A DNA stretch of 12,250 bases, taken from assembly GCA_046155815.1 (NCBI GenBank), contig JBJXFY010000250.1:1-12250 (forward strand), in the 5' to 3' direction. The first letter of the stretch is position 1; each line of letters opens with the position of its first letter. Source of the stretch: JBJXFY01 sp046155815. GTDB lineage: Bacteria > Verrucomicrobiota > Verrucomicrobiia > Limisphaerales > CAIMTB01. Shown here in pieces: positions 1 to 4,952 of this stretch. Made by a program: the position numbers and the translations under genes. The notes beneath the pieces are model-generated. The model saw only the letters and a list, made by a program, of their open reading frames with translations. It was not told the origin of the DNA and made no database searches.

Positions 1-105
1 CGCATTCGGCGGCAGGCCGTGGTGCCCGCCCTCCGTGCCCGCGGCCCATACGCCTGCGGGCAGCAGCATGAGCAGGCAGGGCAGCAGACGTTGGATGGTG
101 CGCAT
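1..105 (-). CDS. N-terminus of an exported or membrane protein, partial (possibly F0 ATP synthase subunit a)
   Basis: Reading leftward from an ATG at 105, an open frame of 35 codons runs off the window edge. It begins MRTIQRLLPCLLMLLPAG, then VWAAG, which is a textbook signal peptide: two Arg, a Leu-rich core, and a small-residue cleavage site. The mature part starts with TEGGHHGLPPNA. A GGAG Shine-Dalgarno sits 7 bases before the ATG, which fixes the start. The family is not certain. A cleaved leader followed by a His/Gly/Pro stretch resembles what I recall of AtpB (F0 subunit a) precursors in Verrucomicrobiota-like genomes, but only 35 residues are visible, so this is a guess. The 177-bp gap before it carries a Rex-type palindrome, which would suit an energy-metabolism operon. 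Confidence is good that this is a real gene start and low for its identity. Confidence 0.6.
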   Translation of the reverse strand, partial: MRTIQRLLPCLLMLLPAGVWAAGTEGGHHGLPPNA

Positions 106-182
106 CGGTTTGCTCCGTCACCGGAAAGCAAGCGGCTGCCGACTGGCGTGGCCGCCCGGAAACGGGCCGGCAAGGTGGCGGC

Positions 183-200
183 TCGTGAAATTTTTCACAA
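183..200. promoter_or_regulatory. Rex-like operator palindrome
   Basis: The 18 bases TCGTGAAATTTTTCACAA form a near-perfect inverted repeat; only one arm pair (C/A) and the central T/T fail to pair. This fits the Rex (NADH/NAD+ sensing repressor) consensus TTGTGAA-N4-TTCACAA with one mismatch. It also fits the CRP/FNR-type TGTGA-N6-TCACA pattern. It lies 78 bp upstream of the gene starting at 105, with a TTGAAA box (minus strand, 213-208) just upstream, so a bound repressor could cover a promoter. The AT-rich patch stands out in an otherwise GC-rich window. Confidence 0.5.
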
Positions 201-282
201 GGGGATTTTTCAAGATGCTGCGATCCGCCTCCGCACCCGGGTTCCGACAGCTCTCCCCAAGCGAGGATGAGCCTGGCACGAA

Positions 283-1155
283 CTACTTCGCCTTCCCCAG
301 CAGATGCCGATCGAACCAGTCAGCGAACACGTCGAGGTCCGCCTCCATGCCGGGCCAGCCGTGATCCTTGCCCGGCCGCACGACCACTTCGCAGGTCGCG
401 CCGGCCGCCTTCGCCTTCGCGGCGAAGATTTCCGCCTGGTAGATCGGCACCAGCTTGTCCGCGTCGCCGTGGATGAGGAGCGCCGGGGCCATCTTGTCCG
501 TCACGAAGTTCAGCGGCGAAATCTCCCGGCCGAAGGCGGGCCGGGTGTCCGCCGACAGCGAGCGCTCGCCAAACGCGCCCACAAACTGCCGGCCCACGCG
601 GCCCACGCCCGCCTGCACGTCGCCCGCCGCGCCCCAGTTCAGGAAGTCCGTCGGCGGAAAGAAGCACGCCGCCGCCTGCACCGCGCTGGACCCGCGGTCC
701 ACGGGATCCTTCGCGTCCGCCGCACCCGGCCCGCCCTGCGTGGCCAGCACGAGGCTCAGATGTCCGCCCGCGCTGCCGCCGGTGACGCCAAACTTCTGCG
801 GGTCCACGCCCCAGCGCGCCGCATGATGCCGGATGAAGCGCACGCTGCGGTGCAAATCCTGCTGGATCTCCGGGATCACGTAGCGCGGCTGCGACCCGTG
901 GACGACCGCGAACACGGTGTAGCCGCGGTCCGTGAAGCGCCGCGCCAGCCCCGGATTCACGGCCTCCTTGGACGAATAGAACCCCCCGCTGATGACCATG
1001 ATCACGGTCGCCCCGTTCTTCTGCGCCGGCTCGAAGACGTCCATGGTCAGCGCCGTGCCGAACTTCCGTCCGTAGATCACGTCTTCGGTGCGGACCGGCT
1101 CGACGGCGGCGAGGGGCAGGGTGGCCAGCAGCAGGGCGGCGAGGAGGGGGCGCAT
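283..1155 (-). CDS. Secreted alpha/beta hydrolase (esterase/lipase, BD-FAE-like)
   Basis: The product is 290 residues. It opens with a signal peptide (MRPLLAALLLATLPLAAVEP) and so is probably periplasmic or secreted. It has the alpha/beta-hydrolase layout: an oxyanion-hole region around 56-60 (ISGGF in place of the usual HGGG), a nucleophile elbow GGSAGGH at 126-132 with Ser128, the HGDADKLVP motif at 229-237 whose Asp233 is the likely acid, and a GKDHGW segment whose His265 completes the triad. Length and motif order fit the alpha/beta hydrolase fold-3/BD-FAE type carboxylesterases, which cleave ester bonds, often of acetylated sugars or small acyl esters; the substrate cannot be read from the sequence. 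The ATG at 1155 gives the intact signal peptide, though no strong ribosome-binding site precedes it. The gene stands between the decayed ABC operon and the gene starting at 105 and need not be linked to either. Confidence 0.85.
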   Translation of the reverse strand: MRPLLAALLLATLPLAAVEPVRTEDVIYGRKFGTALTMDVFEPAQKNGATVIMVISGGFYSSKEAVNPGLARRFTDRGYTVFAVVHGSQPRYVIPEIQQDLHRSVRFIRHHAARWGVDPQKFGVTGGSAGGHLSLVLATQGGPGAADAKDPVDRGSSAVQAAACFFPPTDFLNWGAAGDVQAGVGRVGRQFVGAFGERSLSADTRPAFGREISPLNFVTDKMAPALLIHGDADKLVPIYQAEIFAAKAKAAGATCEVVVRPGKDHGWPGMEADLDVFADWFDRHLLGKAK

Positions 1156-1204
1156 GAGATGGGCGGATGTAAGCGCAGCGCCGGACGGCCGGACAATCTG
1201 GAAA

Positions 1205-1315
1205 TTCCGAATCCCAAGTTCCAGAGAAGCTCCAAGTCGTAAACTTCAATCCTCGTGTCCGCACCCTGCCTTGGGATTTGGCGCTTGGTCCTGCTTTGGA
1301 GCTTGGAGCTTGGCC
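1205..1315. repeat. Intergenic cluster of short 'cttgg/ccaag' words
   Basis: The gap between the hydrolase start and the ABC ATPase remnant is built from recurring words: atcccaag, ccaagttcc and gctccaag on the left (1211-1236), then their complements cttgggat (1270-1277), gcttgg and cttggagc (1302-1309) on the right. The halves are therefore in inverted orientation and could fold on each other. It has no coding potential that I can see. From memory, this type of low-complexity motif recurs between genes in Verrucomicrobiota genomes. Confidence 0.5.
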
Positions 1316-1319
1316 CCCC

Positions 1320-1888
1320 TCAATACTTCAGCACCCGCTCCAGAAAAGCCCGCACCACCGCCGTCCGCGGTGCATCCGGCAGTTCCGCGCCCGGCGCGTG
1401 CTCCACGATGCCGCCCGCGCCCACGAACGCGACGTGGTCGGCGACGCGACGCGCTGGCGCTGGCCGCCGGAGAGCGCGGCGGGGCGCTTGTCCGCGTGGG
1501 CGGCGAGCTGTAAGCGCGCGAGCCAGCGGTCCGCCTCCGTGACCGCCTCGCCCGGCGCGAGGCCGTGGACGTGCTGGAGCGGCAGGGCGACGTTCTGCCA
1601 TGCCGTGAGGTGGGGGAAGAGGGTGTGTGCCTGAGAGACGAAGCCCGTCCGCGCGCGGTGGTCACGCAGCGCCTCGTCGTCGGAAAAGTCCAGCCGTGCG
1701 CCGTGGAGCTCGGTGACGCCGGCATCAGGCGTCTCGAGGCCGCCGAGCAGCCGAAGCAGGGTGGACTTGCCGCCGCCCGACGGGCCGAGCAGCACCAGCG
1801 CGCACGCCTCCGGCAGGTCGAGGGACACGCCGTCCAGCACGGCGTGCGCGCCGAAGCGCTTGGTCAGCGATTGGAGGCGGAGCCGCAT
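1320..1888 (-). pseudogene. Polar amino-acid ABC transporter ATPase, broken by a frameshifting internal deletion
   Basis: From ATG 1888 the frame encodes a normal N-terminal half of a GlnQ/HisP-type ATPase: Walker A GPSGGGKST at 35-43, Q-loop Gln86, and signature LSGGQRQRVA at 139-148. In this family about 55 residues should follow, carrying Walker B, D-loop and H-loop. Instead, at 1445 the sequence jumps to the family C-terminus (VADHVAFVGAGGIVEH...FLERVLKY, ending in TGA at 1320) in a different frame. The original frame runs on into nonsense. The product could not hydrolyse ATP. The start at 1888 is preferred because an upstream ATG at 1924 lies inside a repeat and would add the repeat-derived peptide MFIPVHPWFPFL. 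It sits downstream of a permease remnant and a probable binding-protein remnant, making up a dead amino-acid importer. Confidence 0.85.
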
Positions 1889-1895
1889 GAGGAAG

Positions 1896-2015
1896 GGAAA
1901 CCACGGATGGACAGGGATGAACACGAAGGGAGGCAGGGAACCTCTTCATCCTCTTCTTGCACTTGCTCGCATTCTGCATGCGCCGGTGGGGTGGAGATGA
2001 AGAGCAGGATTAAGG
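1896..2015. repeat. Intergenic repeat-derived DNA between permease and ATPase remnants
   Basis: The stretch begins with aaaccacggatggacaggga and continues gatgaacacgaagg (1898-1929). This resembles the 'accacggatggacacggatgaacacgg' motif that recurs between genes in many Verrucomicrobiota and produces spurious 'FIPVHPWF'-type peptides. It continues with cctcttcatcctcttcttgc (1941-1960) and the roughly inverted gatgaagagcagg, then attaaggttaag (about 1996-2020). Transporter genes of this kind usually abut, so a 167-bp gap filled with repeats suggests insertion or expansion that separated the ATPase from its upstream gene. Repeat identity is from memory and was not searched. Confidence 0.55.
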
Positions 2016-2055
2016 TTAAGAACGTGGCGGGCATCGCGGGCGTACAGGGGATGGA

Positions 2056-2809
2056 TCACGTCTCGAACTGCGTCCTCCGCTCCAGTCGCCGTGCCCAAAG
2101 GAAGACCGGCAGCGTCAGCAACAGGTAGCCCGCGGCGAGCGGGAGGTCGGCCTCGAGCGTGTTGTAGGTCTGCGCGTTCACCTGCTGCGCGGCCAGCGTG
2201 AACTCCTGGATGCCGATCACCAAAAGCAGGGACGAATCCTTGATGAGCGACACGAACTGCCCCGCCACCGGCGGCAGTGGCTGCCGCAGCGCCTGCGGCG
2301 CGACCACCAGGCGGTAGGTCTGCGCGGTTGTCAGGCCGAGGGCGCGGGCGGCCTCCCTCTGCGAGCGGCCGACCGAGTCGAGGCCCGCCCGGATGATCTC
2401 CGCGAGTCAGGCGCCCGAGAAGGACGCGGGAATCAGCGTCCCGGCGAGGTGACGGTTCTGCACGCCGGTGGCGTCGGCCACGACGTAGATGAAAACGAGG
2501 ATCTGCACCTGCAGCGGCGTCCCGCGGATCAGCTCGACGTACAGCCGCGCCGGCCGAGCCCAGCAAGCTGCTGAGCGCAAGCGCGGACAGCGTGAGGCCG
2601 ATGGTCGTGAGCCAGCTCCCCGCGAGGCTGCCGCGGTGGCGCCAGGCGGCGGCCCAGTTCCAGCGGCAGTCCAGCGCCGGGCTGGCCAGCGTGAACGCGC
2701 CGGCCAGCACGGCCGGGAGAAGCGCCCAGGTCACGGCCTGCGGCCACGCGCGGCCGGCCCCGCCCTCGTGCGACGCGCGCCACCAGCCCGTGGTCCGGGC
2801 CAAGTTCAC
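2056..2809 (-). pseudogene. Polar amino-acid ABC transporter permease, frameshifted and with an in-frame stop
   Basis: Three pieces of a GlnP/HisM-type permease can be read in order. The N-terminal frame has membrane helices (WALLPAVLAGAFTL), then RWNWAAAW and TTIGLTLSALALSSLLG, up to about 2560. A second frame begins at about 2545 with LYVELIRGTPLQVQILVFIY and reaches FSGA followed by TGA (2407-2409) where family members carry an aromatic residue before LAEIIRAG. The same frame then reads the cytoplasmic EAA loop (EAARALGLTTAQTYRLVVAP), QFVSLIKDSSLL and IGIQEFTLAAQQVNAQ, and ends RRTQFET at 2056. About 15 residues seem missing at the frame change. The start is uncertain; GTG 2809 is one candidate. 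It is non-functional unless the errors are sequencing artefacts. Confidence 0.8.
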
Positions 2810-2923
2810 GGCGGGGAGAACGCGCGACGCCCGCGCAAAGCGAAACCCCGGAGCGGTGCCGAAAAGCGCGTTGCTGGCGGACGCGGTTCCAACCACGCCG
2901 GTCCGTCCGTCGCGCGGCAGCCC

Positions 2924-3005
2924 TCAAAACACAAACGGAATCCCCTGTTCGCGAAACGCCGCCTTCGGTTCCTCGAGCCAGCGCGAGGAATGTCCGCCGT
3001 TTCAT
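2924..3005 (-). pseudogene. Remnant of an exported protein, probably the binding protein of the decayed transporter
   Basis: ATG 3005 starts MKRRTFLALA, typical of a Tat or Sec leader. Within ten codons the frame becomes poor, while the +1 shifted frame reads a sensible C-terminus, SSRWLEEPKAAFREQGIPFV then F, ending in TGA at 2924. The simplest reading is a gene whose start and end have been joined by a large deletion. Its place directly before the permease is where an amino-acid-binding protein is expected, and its two downstream neighbours are damaged by deletions too. The leader fits that role. The tail is not diagnostic, so the family call is inference from position. The 115 bases between it and the permease candidate start hold nothing I recognise. 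Confidence 0.35.
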
Positions 3006-3068
3006 GTCGGCATCGGATGCGACGAAGCGCTCCGCGTCAACGGGGACCGGCGGCTGCAGGCGGCCGGG

Positions 3069-4778
3069 TCATCCGGCATGGGGATCCGGGGCGCACGCGC
3101 CCAGGTCGCGGCACACCAGGTCGTGGGTGGCGGGTGGATCGCGCTGGAGCATCTGCCGGATCAATGCCGCGTACATCGGCGGGTGGGACCAGTACTTCGA
3201 GTGCGTGAAGTTCAGCCCGGCGTACCACGCGGTCGCGGTCACCAGGAGAAAGGTCGCCACCAGCCACAGCCAGAACGGCAGGAAGTTCCCGAACAGCGAC
3301 GCCAGCGACTGACCGCCCGCCGCCGTGAACCAAGCGCCCAGCGGCGTGGTCACCAGCTTGTACAGCCACGAGAACAGCGTCGGCTCGATCACCGCCGCCG
3401 CCCACGAATCCCGCAGCCCGGGGGACCACTCCGCCAGCAGGTTCAGCGCGAAGCCGCCCAGCGATCCCAGCAGGAACAGCACCGCCACCGCCGCCCAGGC
3501 GCGCCACCCCCAGATGATCGCCCGCAGCGGCCCGGCGCCGAGGCGCGCGGGGAAACCGCAGTTCAGGTTCACCACGCGCTGGTAGAAGTCGAGCGAGCCG
3601 CTGACGTAGTCGTTGTTGTCGTGGAAATTGATCCAAGCGACATCGTCCAGCAGCGGCCGCCGCGGCGCGCTCAGCACGCACGCCGTGCTGGCGGTGAGCG
3701 AGAGGGCACGCTGCTTGAAGGAGAATGCCTGGCGCCGGATCTGCCGCAGGAAGTAGTGCTCCGGCGGCGTGCGGTCGCTCAGGAAGAACGCAATCTTGTC
3801 CAGCGGGCTGCCGAAGGTGACGAAACCGCCGATCAGTTCGCCCAGCGTGCGGAAGCGTGGCGCGTGCGGCGCCTCGGCCGGCACCACGCAGTTGCCGTCC
3901 GCGGTGAAGCCGTCCAGCCGGCCCTCGCCGGCCAGGTCGAGGAGGCCGTTGAGGGCGTCAAAGGCGACCTGGCTGCCCAGCGAATGCCCCGCCACCACCA
4001 CGCGCTCGTAGGTCCAGCCCCAGGCGCCGTCCTCGGGCCGCCGTTCCGCCGCCACCAGGTGGCGCAACGAGCGCACGGCGCCGGCCCGGATGCGCCCGCG
4101 CACCTCGAACTGCGGCGAGCGCGCGTCCATCGTGTTGTACACCGTGATGTCGCCCACGACGTTGGCGAGCTCATGGGTCTTCGACTCCTGGACGCGGTCG
4201 AGCCATTTCCCCAGCGCCGGCCCCAGCAGCGGGACGCGCCGCACCATCTCGATCAGCCACTCGGCGATCCGTGCTCCGGCCGGGATCAACAGGCCGACCG
4301 CCTGGAGGAAGATCTGGTAGCGGCGCAGGTTGAACACCGCGGTCACGCGGCCGGTGGCGGGGTCCTTTCGCCGCGTGAAGAACGGGCTCTCATCTCCCGC
4401 CTCCAGCGCCACCTCCACCTGGTCCCGGTAGAAGCGCCCGGCCTCGGAAGCGACGCCGCGCAGCCAGCGCTGGATGTCGCCCAGCGAGGCCGCGCCCTCC
4501 GTCTCCGGCGCCCAGTAGTACTCGTGCAGGTCCAGGAAGTGCGGCGAGCCGGGACGCTCCAGCCGGAGGAAGCTCCGCCGCTGGATGCGGCCGTCGCTGT
4601 CTTCGTCCAGCGTGACCTCATGCCGGGCGCGGACGCGGTCCACCCCGCCCGCGGTGTACACCGCCAACATGCCGCGGGCGAAATCGTCCAGCGTCTCGTA
4701 GGGCTGCTGGTTGCCGATGCCGTGGATGACCAGCAGCGCGGTGCTGCATGGCACCCAGGCGAGCGGCCCGCCGGGCAC
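3069..4778 (-). CDS. Membrane-anchored alpha/beta serine hydrolase (lipase-like)
   Basis: The product is 569 residues. An N-terminal strand ends in VIHGIGNQQP (17-26), a lipase-type HGxGN segment close to the start. The nucleophile elbow is GHSLGS at 264-269 with Ser266, preceded by YERVVVA. TFGSPLDKIAFF (321-332) and WINFHDNNDYVSG (382-394) resemble lipase sequences where the acid residue sits near an xDPVSG-like turn; Asp390 is a candidate. The C-terminal third has hydrophobic helices at about 425-447 and 500-520, so the catalytic domain is probably tethered to the membrane. The substrate is unknown. The start is uncertain. GTG 4778 is the most upstream codon that keeps HGIGN in frame within the observed reading frame, without a visible ribosome-binding site. 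A 9-base C run (minus strand) just upstream may hide a frame change. No clear partner gene is adjacent. Confidence 0.75.
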   Translation of the reverse strand: MPGGPLAWVPCSTALLVIHGIGNQQPYETLDDFARGMLAVYTAGGVDRVRARHEVTLDEDSDGRIQRRSFLRLERPGSPHFLDLHEYYWAPETEGAASLGDIQRWLRGVASEAGRFYRDQVEVALEAGDESPFFTRRKDPATGRVTAVFNLRRYQIFLQAVGLLIPAGARIAEWLIEMVRRVPLLGPALGKWLDRVQESKTHELANVVGDITVYNTMDARSPQFEVRGRIRAGAVRSLRHLVAAERRPEDGAWGWTYERVVVAGHSLGSQVAFDALNGLLDLAGEGRLDGFTADGNCVVPAEAPHAPRFRTLGELIGGFVTFGSPLDKIAFFLSDRTPPEHYFLRQIRRQAFSFKQRALSLTASTACVLSAPRRPLLDDVAWINFHDNNDYVSGSLDFYQRVVNLNCGFPARLGAGPLRAIIWGWRAWAAVAVLFLLGSLGGFALNLLAEWSPGLRDSWAAAVIEPTLFSWLYKLVTTPLGAWFTAAGGQSLASLFGNFLPFWLWLVATFLLVTATAWYAGLNFTHSKYWSHPPMYAALIRQMLQRDPPATHDLVCRDLGACAPDPHAG

Positions 4779-4934
4779 GCCATCAAGCGGCAGCGAGGGG
4801 TTCGGCGGATGGCGCGGAACCTGCGGCGCGTCGGCCTGAGAAGGGGGGGGGTGGTGGCCACGGTGTTTCCGTCGTTCCTTCTAACCCCGTCCGCCCCCGC
4901 GGAACAAGGCCCGCGGCGCCACGACTGCCCACGA

Positions 4935-4952
4935 GGGCGGCTTACGCCGCCC
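4935..4952 (-). terminator. GC hairpin spanning the methyltransferase stop codon
   Basis: GGGCGGC-GTAA-GCCGCCC on the minus strand is a perfect 7-bp stem whose 4-base loop contains the TAA stop of the methyltransferase gene. It lacks a following T-run, so intrinsic termination is doubtful. It may be a member of an intergenic GGCGGC..GCCGCC hairpin family; a second one lies at 10433-10454. Confidence 0.35.

Noticed and set aside
185..213. A full sigma-70 promoter overlapping the palindrome (TTGAAA at 213-208 on the minus strand)
   Set aside because: At 17-bp spacing the would-be -10 is TTTCAC, a poor match. The box is mentioned with the operator but not called as a promoter.
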